The position numbers and the translations under genes are program-made. 19,884 nt of DNA from Euryarchaeota archaeon UBA549 (GTDB lineage Archaea > Thermoplasmatota > Poseidoniia > Poseidoniales > Poseidoniaceae), in the NCBI GenBank assembly GCA_002495645.1, contig DAGF01000064.1, positions 666 through 20,549 of the forward strand, read 5' to 3'. This document shows, piece after piece, positions 1-7,034 of this stretch (position 1 is its first letter; the number at the start of each line of letters is the position of its first letter). The notes beneath the pieces are model-generated. The model ran no database searches. It had not been told where the DNA came from and saw only the letters and a list, made by a program, of their open reading frames with translations.

Positions 1-167
1 TGACCGGTCAGCAAGTTCGTTTTACCCTGCAAGACGACATCGACCGTCTTCGTACCATGAAGTGCTACCGTGGTGTTCGCCACGCATCTGGCAACAAGGT
101 CCGTGGACAGCGCGGTCGCTCCAACGGCCGTGGCGGTCTGACCTTGGGTGTCAGCCGAAAGAAGTGA
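1..167 (+). CDS. rpsM: Small ribosomal subunit protein uS13, C-terminal end (partial)
   Basis: The 5' end lies outside the window; about 54 codons remain, read in the frame starting at base 3 and ending at TGA 165-167. The residues are the basic C-terminal tail of uS13, with the KCYRGVRHASGNKVRGQRGR-type stretch that enters the decoding centre and contacts P-site tRNA, ending SRKK. uS13 sits in the head of the 30S subunit and also makes bridges to the 50S. The following uS4, uS11 and RpoD genes give the standard archaeal alpha-operon order, which supports the call. The stop codon is 15 bases before the uS4 start, and the uS4 SD lies directly behind it. Nothing unusual is visible in the part seen. 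Confidence 0.93.
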   Translation, partial: TGQQVRFTLQDDIDRLRTMKCYRGVRHASGNKVRGQRGRSNGRGGLTLGVSRKK

Positions 168-182
168 TGAGGAGGAATCAAG

Positions 183-833
183 ATGGGAGAGCCGAAGTTT
201 TCACGACCCAAGTACGACACGCCTTCTCACCCCTGGAAGGCTGACCGAATTGAAGAAGAGCACGCCATCAAAGGCAATCACGGTCTCAAGAACATGAAGG
301 AGATTTGGAAGGCCAAGTCCCAACTCCGTCGACACCGACGCCAAGCCATGCGTTTGATTGGAAACGTCGACACCACCGAAGGCCACGGCAAGCGTGAGCG
401 AGAAGACTTGCTTCGCTCCCTCCACCACAAGGGCCTTATCGAATCCGACGCCGAACTCGGCGACATTCTCTCACTCAGCACCGAAGACGTGCTGAACCGA
501 CGCTTGCAAGCTCAAGTCTACTACAAGGGACTGGCCTGCACCATGAAGCAAGCCCGCCAACTGGTCACGCACGGCCAAATCTGCATCGGTGAACAGAAGA
601 TCACCATCCCATCCTACGCCGTGAGCCGAGACGAAGAAGGCGACCTTCGCTACCATCCTGCCTCCCCACTGAACGACCCCAACCACCCCATCCGCAAGGC
701 GATTGAGGGTGTGCGAGAAGCAGCCAATTACGAGGACGAGGACGTCAGTCCAGAGGCCACCACTGAGTTCGCTGAAGAAGTTCGTGAAGCTGGAGAAGCC
801 TCCACAGAAGCCATTGAAGGAGGCGATGAGTGA
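183..833 (+). CDS. rpsD: Small ribosomal subunit protein uS4, archaeal type
   Basis: This 216-residue protein is a primary 16S rRNA binding protein that nucleates assembly of the 30S body. The N-terminal part (about 1-105) has the archaeal pattern with KFSRPKYDTPSHPW and a basic helix near 47-57. The S4 RNA-binding domain covers about residues 107-170 (RRLQAQVYYKGLA, then the ARQLVTHGQI segment). The last 35 or so residues form an acidic tail rich in Glu and Asp that is not part of the conserved fold; such extensions occur in archaeal uS4. The start is ATG 183, with GGAGG at 171-175, seven bases upstream. The stop overlaps the uS11 start by one base (TGATG), so the two are probably translationally coupled. 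Confidence 0.95.
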   Translation: MGEPKFSRPKYDTPSHPWKADRIEEEHAIKGNHGLKNMKEIWKAKSQLRRHRRQAMRLIGNVDTTEGHGKREREDLLRSLHHKGLIESDAELGDILSLSTEDVLNRRLQAQVYYKGLACTMKQARQLVTHGQICIGEQKITIPSYAVSRDEEGDLRYHPASPLNDPNHPIRKAIEGVREAANYEDEDVSPEATTEFAEEVREAGEASTEAIEGGDE

Positions 834-1216
834 TGTCCCGCAAAGCCATTGTCAACATCTTCAGTTCCTACAACAACATTCTCATGACGGCCACGGACTT
901 GACCGGTGCCGAAACCATCACCACCTGCAACGGTGGTGAAGTCGTGAAGGCCGGCAAGGACAAGGGCGGCCAATTCGCTGCTACCCGTGCTGCAGAGCGC
1001 ATGGCTGACGCCCTCAAGGACAAGGAATTCAACGAACTCATCGTGAAGTACCGCGCTCCAGGCGGCAACCTGTCCAACAACACCGGACCGGGTGCCCAAG
1101 CTGCCATCCGTGCGTTGACCCGTGCGGGCATGACCATCACTCGAATTGAAGACGTCACGCCTATCGCTCACGATGGTACCAAGAAAAAGGGCGGTCGACG
1201 TGGCCGACGTGTCTGA
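833..1216 (+). CDS. rpsK: Small ribosomal subunit protein uS11
   Basis: A 127-residue protein of the 30S platform near the mRNA exit, paired with bS18 or eS1-type neighbours. The family's glycine-rich pattern is clear: IFSSYNNILMTATDLTGAET at the N-terminus, KGGQFAATRAA in the middle, then ALTRAGMTITRIEDVTPIAHDG near the end, followed by a very basic tail (KKKGGRRGRRV). I chose ATG 833, which shares its first base with the uS4 stop. A GTG at 830 is in frame and would add one residue. GGAGG at 819-823 is nine bases from the ATG and six from the GTG, so spacing does not decide between them. Length is typical for archaeal uS11. Confidence 0.95.
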   Translation: MSRKAIVNIFSSYNNILMTATDLTGAETITTCNGGEVVKAGKDKGGQFAATRAAERMADALKDKEFNELIVKYRAPGGNLSNNTGPGAQAAIRALTRAGMTITRIEDVTPIAHDGTKKKGGRRGRRV

Positions 1217-1221
1217 TGAAA

Positions 1222-1230
1222 AGGTGATGG
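1222..1230 (+). promoter_or_regulatory. Shine-Dalgarno site of rpoD, extended GGTGAT type
   Basis: AGGTGATGG ends one base before ATG 1232. It pairs with the CACCU part of the archaeal 16S rRNA 3' end rather than with the usual CCUCC core. The same GGTGA core recurs ahead of several other genes in the window. Confidence 0.6.
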
Positions 1231-1231
1231 A

Positions 1232-2164
1232 ATGAAGACCGAAGTTGTTCAAGGATGGCCCCAAGGCCACGAAATTCGTATTCTTATCAGTGAGACCGAC
1301 GCTTCTCAGGTCAACGCCATCCGACGTGCACTCATCGCTGATGTGCCCAAGTTGGCCATCACCCGTGTGGACTTCTCGCAAGGCGTCACTCAAGACAACA
1401 AGGGCGAAGTTGTTGAATCCGTCAACGTGCTTCCCGACGAAGTTCTCGCTCACCGCTTGGCCATGATCCCTATCCCCACCAACCTTGACGAAGGCTTGGT
1501 CTTCCCCGACCAGTGCCAAAACTGCATGGACGTCGTTGAGAAGGACAAGGGCTGCCCCATGTGCCAAGTGTTGTACACGCTCTCTGCTCGTGGGCCCGCT
1601 TCGGACGCTGAGGAGGACTTCAAAACCGTTTACGCCGGCGATATTACCACCATCTCTGACCCTGTGTTTGACATTCGTGATGAGCACAAGCAAATCCCCT
1701 TGACCGTCCTCGCCAAGGGCCAGTTCTTGGAATTCTATGCCTTCGCTGTCCTCGGCCGAGGTCGAGACCACGCCAAGTGGTCCCCCGTCGCTGCCGTCGG
1801 TTTCCGACCTCAGCAGGTCGCTGTTCTCAACAAGCCAAAGAAGGCCAGTGTGCTCTTTGACCTCGGTCTGACGACCACCGATGGTACAGCCATCGACGCC
1901 AAACTCTTCGGCAAGGACAAGAAAGTGACCGATATCAACCACGTGATGGACTTGGAAAAGGCGCTTCACCAAGTTGGCCCCGGTACCGGTCGCGAAGGTG
2001 ATTTCGACGACGCCATTACCCTCGAGCCCGTGGACGGTGCTTACGTGTTCTCTTACGAGACCGACGGTAGCCTCGACCCGGTCACGGCGTTCAACATGGC
2101 GCTTGATGAACTCAAGAATCGCTTTGAGGGCCTCAACGAAGACTTGGCTTCCGCCCTCGCTTGA
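1232..2164 (+). CDS. rpoD: DNA-directed RNA polymerase subunit D (Rpo3), archaeal Rpb3/alpha homologue
   Basis: A 310-residue homologue of bacterial alpha and eukaryotic Rpb3/AC40, which dimerises with subunit L to start polymerase assembly. The dimerisation motif QVNAIRRALIADVP lies at residues 26-39 and VLAHRLAMIPI at 71-81. The insertion that follows carries four cysteines (95, 98, 108, 111) in a CxxC-x9-CxxC pattern, at the position of the Rpb3 zinc loop. LGRGRDHAKWSPVAAVGFRP is the conserved core after it. The region where many archaeal D subunits carry an iron-sulfur domain (about residues 185-255 here) contains no cysteine at all, so no cluster can be ligated there. A strong SD (1222-1230) fixes the start. 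The usual downstream eL18, uL13 and uS9 genes are absent. Confidence 0.94.
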   Translation: MKTEVVQGWPQGHEIRILISETDASQVNAIRRALIADVPKLAITRVDFSQGVTQDNKGEVVESVNVLPDEVLAHRLAMIPIPTNLDEGLVFPDQCQNCMDVVEKDKGCPMCQVLYTLSARGPASDAEEDFKTVYAGDITTISDPVFDIRDEHKQIPLTVLAKGQFLEFYAFAVLGRGRDHAKWSPVAAVGFRPQQVAVLNKPKKASVLFDLGLTTTDGTAIDAKLFGKDKKVTDINHVMDLEKALHQVGPGTGREGDFDDAITLEPVDGAYVFSYETDGSLDPVTAFNMALDELKNRFEGLNEDLASALA

Positions 2165-2211
2165 AGGCCTCAGCGCGGGGTTCATCAGCCCTAACCGCCT
2201 CGCTCAGTCCG

Positions 2212-3246
2212 ATGACGTCCACGACCGTTCAGCGCTGCGGTGGACATATCACCCTCCTGTTCACCGTCGACAAATCCAATTCACTGATGCGAAGCCAAGG
2301 CAGCCGAGGTGCAGGGTTTTCCATTCACCATGGTGTGGAAGTCAACGCCACACTTCATCGCATTGACTTGGGCGACGCTTGGAAGATGAGCGGTATCGCC
2401 CCCGACCAACCACGTCCCGTGCATGAGCCAAAACCGTCGGTCATTTCGGTAATTGACATGCACGGTGAGCATCTTGAGAACACCGAATTGTACCTTGACT
2501 ATCTTGAGGCCTGCCGAGACGCTACGCTGCTGCGACCAGAAGAATGGATGGAAATCAATGTCCGTTTGGAGTGCCCCACCAGCCAAGGGTTTGGGATGTC
2601 GGCGGCTGGGCTGGTCGGACTTGGCAAAGCCGTTCACGCCTTGACCGGACGCGGGCGCTTGGTGCAGTACCTGAAAATCGCTCACCGTATTGAGCGCACG
2701 CACGGTGCAGGCCTCGGCGATGTTCTCGGTGCAACGGTTGGAGGCGTTGAGTTACGAAGAGCCCCCGGTGCTCCGGGGTGGCCGGGCGAAGCGGTGGGTT
2801 TTGCCTGTAACGCCGAGGTGTTGTTGATTTGGAATCCACACGAAGAGCGTCATACGTCCACTTACATCGACGACACGGATTGGCAACGTTCCATCACCGA
2901 GGCGGGCAACGCTTGTGTTGATGCCTTGGCCTCCGAGCCGTGGAATGTCGGTCGTTGGCCCGATGTGTTGACGCAGTCTCGACTTTTTGCGACGCAGTCG
3001 GGGATGCTCGAGGAGGAGGAACGCGCTCAACTGTATCGAAGCGTGCTCGAGGCCGTTCAGTCCATTGGGGCTCAAGCCACCCTCGCTGTTCGGCTGTGCA
3101 TGTTGGGAAGTTCGGTGGTGGTCGTGCCTCGTCGACTTGAGGAGCCGGTCGATGAAAACGATCTGCAGGTGATTGCGACCAAGGCCGAAGCGCTTGGGTT
3201 TGCGACGATGACCTCATCGGTTGCCGACCTCAATCCTCAGCCGTGA
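2212..3246 (+). CDS. Pantoate kinase (GHMP superfamily), archaeal CoA biosynthesis
   Basis: A 344-residue GHMP-superfamily kinase, best matched to archaeal pantoate kinase, which converts pantoate and ATP to 4-phosphopantoate before phosphopantothenate synthetase acts in CoA synthesis. Seen: GHITLLF at residues 11-17, SQGSRGAG at 28-35 (the N-terminal archaeal signature), the phosphate-binding GHMP loop PTSQGFGMSAAG at 122-133, and GAGLGDVLGATVGGVE at 165-180, the kinase's typical second glycine motif followed by PGAPGWPG. The start ATG 2212 is chosen because the GHIT motif follows at the usual distance. An in-frame TTG at 2161, overlapping the rpoD stop, would add 17 unremarkable residues. 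No good SD is seen for either start. The last 17 bp overlap the convergent nuclease gene. Another archaeal GHMP kinase cannot be fully excluded. Confidence 0.8.
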   Translation: MTSTTVQRCGGHITLLFTVDKSNSLMRSQGSRGAGFSIHHGVEVNATLHRIDLGDAWKMSGIAPDQPRPVHEPKPSVISVIDMHGEHLENTELYLDYLEACRDATLLRPEEWMEINVRLECPTSQGFGMSAAGLVGLGKAVHALTGRGRLVQYLKIAHRIERTHGAGLGDVLGATVGGVELRRAPGAPGWPGEAVGFACNAEVLLIWNPHEERHTSTYIDDTDWQRSITEAGNACVDALASEPWNVGRWPDVLTQSRLFATQSGMLEEEERAQLYRSVLEAVQSIGAQATLAVRLCMLGSSVVVVPRRLEEPVDENDLQVIATKAEALGFATMTSSVADLNPQP

Positions 3247-4273
3247 GTGCAGCGAGGTCGATGGGCCCGGCATCCAACATCAGGACGCCGGGAAGAAACA
3301 AGTTTTCTGAAAACCCATGGCGGAACATGATGGCTCCACTGCCCCATTCCTCGATGTACCGATTCATCTGCTTCTTCATTTTCTTACGTTGGAACTCAAC
3401 GTCGGCACCGTAGAAATGCTTGGCATCAATCCACGCCACTGGCTGGTCGTTGATGTAGACATGGTCGAGGAAGAGAAGGTCGGGCGTGCGCACAGGGCGG
3501 CCCAACAACTCAGATTGCTCCTTGACCATCTCAGGCTGACGGCGAAGTCGAATACCTTGGGCCTCAAACCAATCGGCGAGGATGTCCTCAAACAAATCAG
3601 CCTTGACCTGGGTCTCGGATTGGTCAACGCTCGACACGCGGTCAGCTGCCTCAGCGGCTTCGAACTCGTCCTGCTCACGTTGCTTCATCGATGACGGGTT
3701 TCGCAGGCTTTCCTTGATTCGCTTTTTCGACCAGCCCATGGCTTCCAACACAACTCTGAAGATATTCATGGGCGGGAAGTCGTACTGTTTTGACAGCGCC
3801 ACCACCGATGTTCCCGAGCGGTAATGGCGGGCAAGTTCTCGGGCCTTTGATTTCAATTTATGATGCGAATAGACCGTCTTTTGCTGAAGCAGAGCCGAAC
3901 GAAGGGAGAGGGCCTGGTCGAGGGTCATCGCCTCGCCCTCCAGTGAGGAAGCGATTTCATCAACACCTTCATCGCTCAACCAACCGAATTCGCCTCGCTT
4001 CACGACAAAGGATGCCACGCGCTCCTCCACCTTGAGGGGGACCGGTTCGGGTATCCATGAGAGGCGGAAGGTTCGAGGCGCATCCATGTCCTTGGGAAAC
4101 GCCATGGGGAGAGGGGTGCGTTCAAATCGGTGTTCGGCTTCGATGTTCATGGATTTGATTTCAGATGCAAAGCGCTCCATCTGGTGCTCCCGCTTCGGAC
4201 CACCGTACCGTCGTTTCGAAGAGCCTCCTCGGCGCTGATTGGAACGTCGTCGCTGCCGAGGTGATTCACCCAT
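3230..4273 (-). CDS. TPD-family (CDIN1/C15orf41-like) PD-(D/E)XK-type nuclease
   Basis: A 347-residue protein resembling the TPD family, whose eukaryotic member is CDAN1-interacting nuclease 1 and which has archaeal relatives related to Holliday-junction resolvases. The family name motif RTPDLLFLD is at 262-270. The matching half of the active site, VAWIDAKHFYG, is at 279-289, giving candidate metal-binding D265, D283 and catalytic K285; E229 in DLFEDILADWF may complete it. Residues about 140-190 look like a helix-turn-helix (SVVALSKQYDFPPMNIFRVV), as in the N-terminal half of relatives. The first 30 residues are very basic (Arg/Gly/Lys) and may bind nucleic acid. ATG 4273 is used; the leader has only a weak GTGA. 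A role in DNA repair or replication is inference; no substrate is known from sequence. Confidence 0.78.
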   Translation of the reverse strand: MGESPRQRRRSNQRRGGSSKRRYGGPKREHQMERFASEIKSMNIEAEHRFERTPLPMAFPKDMDAPRTFRLSWIPEPVPLKVEERVASFVVKRGEFGWLSDEGVDEIASSLEGEAMTLDQALSLRSALLQQKTVYSHHKLKSKARELARHYRSGTSVVALSKQYDFPPMNIFRVVLEAMGWSKKRIKESLRNPSSMKQREQDEFEAAEAADRVSSVDQSETQVKADLFEDILADWFEAQGIRLRRQPEMVKEQSELLGRPVRTPDLLFLDHVYINDQPVAWIDAKHFYGADVEFQRKKMKKQMNRYIEEWGSGAIMFRHGFSENLFLPGVLMLDAGPIDLAALTAED

Positions 4274-4352
4274 GCCTGCTCACTTTTGGCGACACTCAAT
4301 GAAGGCTCCCCACGAAACGGCTGCACGACGGGTTCTTATGCGAGAGGCCGAT

Positions 4353-4357
4353 GGTGA
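4353..4357 (+). promoter_or_regulatory. GGTGA-type ribosome binding site that decides the 4362 start
   Basis: GGTGA sits four bases before ATG 4362. It favours this start, which begins directly with a signal peptide, over in-frame ATGs at 4239, 4299 and 4338. The earliest of these would run into the divergent nuclease gene. Confidence 0.45.
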
Positions 4358-4361
4358 ACCG

Positions 4362-7034
4362 ATGCGTTCCAAGGCGTTTCTCCCCTTCTTGGCCGCCTGC
4401 ATGCTCCTCATGTTTCCACTTTCCTCGGTTGAGTGGCACCCCCAACCCACGATTGAAGAGGCCCCAATCGTCAACCACACCTCCCAAGACAACGAAAGCG
4501 GTTGGTTGGCCAGTGCCGGTGGCTCGAGTTACGAACGCATCCGAGGCATGGTTCCCCTCTCCAACGGAAGCATGATCATCGGCGGCATGTTTGAGCAAAC
4601 CGTCGATTTTCACGGTGATGTGATCGGCTTTTCCAGTGAAGACTCCACGTTTGGCATCGACTTCTTTCTTGCTTGGCTGGACGAAAACGGCACCTGGACC
4701 AACACCATGGCTGGGACGAGCAGTGGACTGGACGGCATTGACTCGATGGGGCGCCTCAGCGACGGCACCATCCTGGTCGCCGGTACCTTTTGTGGCATGA
4801 CCAAGGGTGACCCGTGTAACTTGACGCTTGGTGCCTTGGAACCGTTGAACAAATCAGCAGATGAGCACGCAAATGGAGTGTTTCTGGCGGCCATGACCCC
4901 GTTTGGAGAATGGCTTTGGGCAACGGCGTTTTCCAACCCGTTCCAAATGTCCGTCATCGACCTCATGGTGCTCTCAAACGACCACATCCATCTCGCTGTT
5001 CTCCATCGGGATTCACTTGCTTCGGGCGAGGATTTGGCTCCCGGAAGTCTTTCGGAGGATTCCATCGCCATTCTTGTGCTCGATGACAACGGTGCACCCC
5101 TCAACATGCACACCGTTTTTTCAAGTGAAAATTTGGACGCAACCGGCTCGCTTTGCCTCGATGGTTCAGGCCAGACCTACCTTGCCACCACCTTCCTTGA
5201 TTGGGTCACGTTTGGCGACCACTCGCTCACCAGCGCAGGTGGTTCCAACATCGCCATCGGTCAGTACAATTCTGGAGGTTGGTTGTGGGCTTCAGGCGCT
5301 GGAGGCCCGGGTGATGCCAGCGTGACCGATTGCGCTGGACGCACGAATGGCGGTGTTGCCATCATCGGTGATTTCCTTCAGAACATGACCTTTGGTGACC
5401 TCGAGGTGGCCGCCGCTGTTTGGGTTGACTTCTACGAGGCTCACATCGCTTCAAACGGTACGTGGTTGCACGCCACCGGCTTTGGCGGCAACGGCGCAGA
5501 CCACGCCGTTGGTCTGCTCATGACCGAACAGGGCGACTCCATCGTGGTCGGAAAATCCACTGGCTCCCTGACCCTTGGTGAATACACGTTGAACGATATT
5601 GACGGCGTCAATGACGGTAACCATCACGATGTCTTCCTCGGACAGCGCCAAGCCAACGGCGGATGGGATTGGGCACTATCTGCAGGCGGCCAGGGCGATG
5701 ATGTCCCCGATGCACTCGGGATGAGTGCCACCGGTTCCCCGGTCGTCTCCTTCATCTCCAACAGCGACGGCGTGTACGGCACCCATGCTTTTGACCAGCG
5801 TCAACAATACGACATGGGATTGTGGTTGTACGAAACTGACCTTGACCTTGACGGCGTTTTGGACGGCATTGACAACTGTCCCAAATTGGCGAACAGCGAC
5901 CAAGCAAACTTGGATAACGACGCCTTTGGTGATGCATGCGATGACGACATCGACGGGGACAGCGTACCCAATGAAGACGACGATTGTCCCGCCGGCGACA
6001 TGGGGTGGGCTGCGAACAGCGTTTCGGACCACGACGGCGACGGTTGCAGGGATTTGACCGAGGATTTGGACGACGACGAGGACGGTATATTTGACGAATA
6101 CGACCTCTGTCCAAAAGGCCCTGTTGGGTGGATTTCAACAGAAGAGAGCGACATTGAATCGGATGGATGTTCCGATGAAGACAACGATAACGACGGTTTT
6201 GTTGACCAAGCGGACAACTGTCCATCGGTGGCCAACCCCACGCAAGCCGACCTCGATAACGATGGCGTAGGGGATGCGTGCGACCTTGACAAGGACGGTG
6301 ACGGCATCTCCATTCCCGACGATAACTGCCCCAACGACATCAACTCGTGGATTTCGTTCTCCTGGAATGATTACGACGTAGATGGGTGCCTGGACGAAGG
6401 CGCCGATGACGATGATGACGATGACGCCGTGCTCGATGTGAACGACGCGTGCCCGATGGGAGAGAAAAACTGGGGCGATGAGGCAGCGACCTTCGACCAT
6501 GACGGCGATGGATGTCATGACGACCTCGAAGACGACGATGATGACGAGGACGGCATCAAAGACCCGATTGACCGATGTCCACGAGGCCTCATCGGCGCAG
6601 CACAGGCTGGACAAGACAACGACGGCGACGGGTGCATCGATGCGGTTGAAGATGATGATGACGACCAAGACGGTGTCCTCGACCCGCTTGACCGGTGTCC
6701 AAACACGGACCCTTCAGAGCAAGTTTCCTCAAACGGGTGCAGTCAATACCAACTTGACGATGACAACGACGGCGTGGTCAACGCCTACGATTTCTGTTTG
6801 GATTCACCGCTCAACGCTGTGGTGGACGAGCGAGGTTGCGCCACCGGTACCTTGACTCCATCGGGTGAAACTGACAGCGGAGGCTTTGGATTGGCCGGGA
6901 TGATGTTCTTGCTCACTGGCGCCATTGTGGTGTACGCCATCTACCTCAACAACAAGCGACCCGGGCCACCCCTTCCCAAAACACCGGTCGGGTTTGAGGC
7001 TCCTCCAATCCCGCCGGGGCTTGAAGAGGAATGA
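4362..7034 (+). CDS. Secreted SBBP-type beta-propeller / TSP3-repeat protein with C-terminal membrane anchor
   Basis: An 890-residue surface protein. It begins with a basic signal peptide (MRSKAFLPFLAACMLLMFP, cleavage near residue 25). Residues about 47-491 hold recurrent units of the type DG.ILVAGTF, LDENGTWTN and GGWLWASGAGG, characteristic of SBBP/PQQ-like beta-propellers, although I cannot fix the blade number. Residues about 493-829 form nine TSP3-like calcium-binding units (D.DNDGxxDxxDxCP). Five of these carry a variant linker CPxGxxGW followed by DHDGDGC.D. The end has one transmembrane helix (about 840-862), basic NNKR, and a proline-rich cytoplasmic tail to residue 890. Expected topology is outside-propeller, inside-tail. 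The stop TGA abuts the leuS stop. Ligand and function are unknown; cell-surface adhesion or sensing is inference. Confidence 0.85.
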   Translation: MRSKAFLPFLAACMLLMFPLSSVEWHPQPTIEEAPIVNHTSQDNESGWLASAGGSSYERIRGMVPLSNGSMIIGGMFEQTVDFHGDVIGFSSEDSTFGIDFFLAWLDENGTWTNTMAGTSSGLDGIDSMGRLSDGTILVAGTFCGMTKGDPCNLTLGALEPLNKSADEHANGVFLAAMTPFGEWLWATAFSNPFQMSVIDLMVLSNDHIHLAVLHRDSLASGEDLAPGSLSEDSIAILVLDDNGAPLNMHTVFSSENLDATGSLCLDGSGQTYLATTFLDWVTFGDHSLTSAGGSNIAIGQYNSGGWLWASGAGGPGDASVTDCAGRTNGGVAIIGDFLQNMTFGDLEVAAAVWVDFYEAHIASNGTWLHATGFGGNGADHAVGLLMTEQGDSIVVGKSTGSLTLGEYTLNDIDGVNDGNHHDVFLGQRQANGGWDWALSAGGQGDDVPDALGMSATGSPVVSFISNSDGVYGTHAFDQRQQYDMGLWLYETDLDLDGVLDGIDNCPKLANSDQANLDNDAFGDACDDDIDGDSVPNEDDDCPAGDMGWAANSVSDHDGDGCRDLTEDLDDDEDGIFDEYDLCPKGPVGWISTEESDIESDGCSDEDNDNDGFVDQADNCPSVANPTQADLDNDGVGDACDLDKDGDGISIPDDNCPNDINSWISFSWNDYDVDGCLDEGADDDDDDDAVLDVNDACPMGEKNWGDEAATFDHDGDGCHDDLEDDDDDEDGIKDPIDRCPRGLIGAAQAGQDNDGDGCIDAVEDDDDDQDGVLDPLDRCPNTDPSEQVSSNGCSQYQLDDDNDGVVNAYDFCLDSPLNAVVDERGCATGTLTPSGETDSGGFGLAGMMFLLTGAIVVYAIYLNNKRPGPPLPKTPVGFEAPPIPPGLEEE
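5838..6848 (+). repeat. TSP3 calcium-binding repeat array coding region
   Basis: This part of the gene encodes nine Asp-rich TSP3-like units, each with a Cys-Pro landmark (C-P spaced roughly 36-42 residues apart). Codons GAC and GAT alternate in runs of up to seven Asp, for example near 6405-6430. The DNA is low-complexity in composition but the repeats have diverged, so this is a protein-level repeat rather than a recent DNA duplication. Confidence 0.8.

Noticed and set aside
728..2185. Long minus-strand open frame (485 codons) across uS4, uS11 and rpoD
   Set aside because: It lies antisense to three certain genes in high-GC DNA, has no family resemblance, and its length follows from codon bias of the plus strand.
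2161..2211. TTG start for pantoate kinase overlapping rpoD stop
   Set aside because: The added 17 residues show no family pattern and no SD exists; ATG 2212 is better placed.
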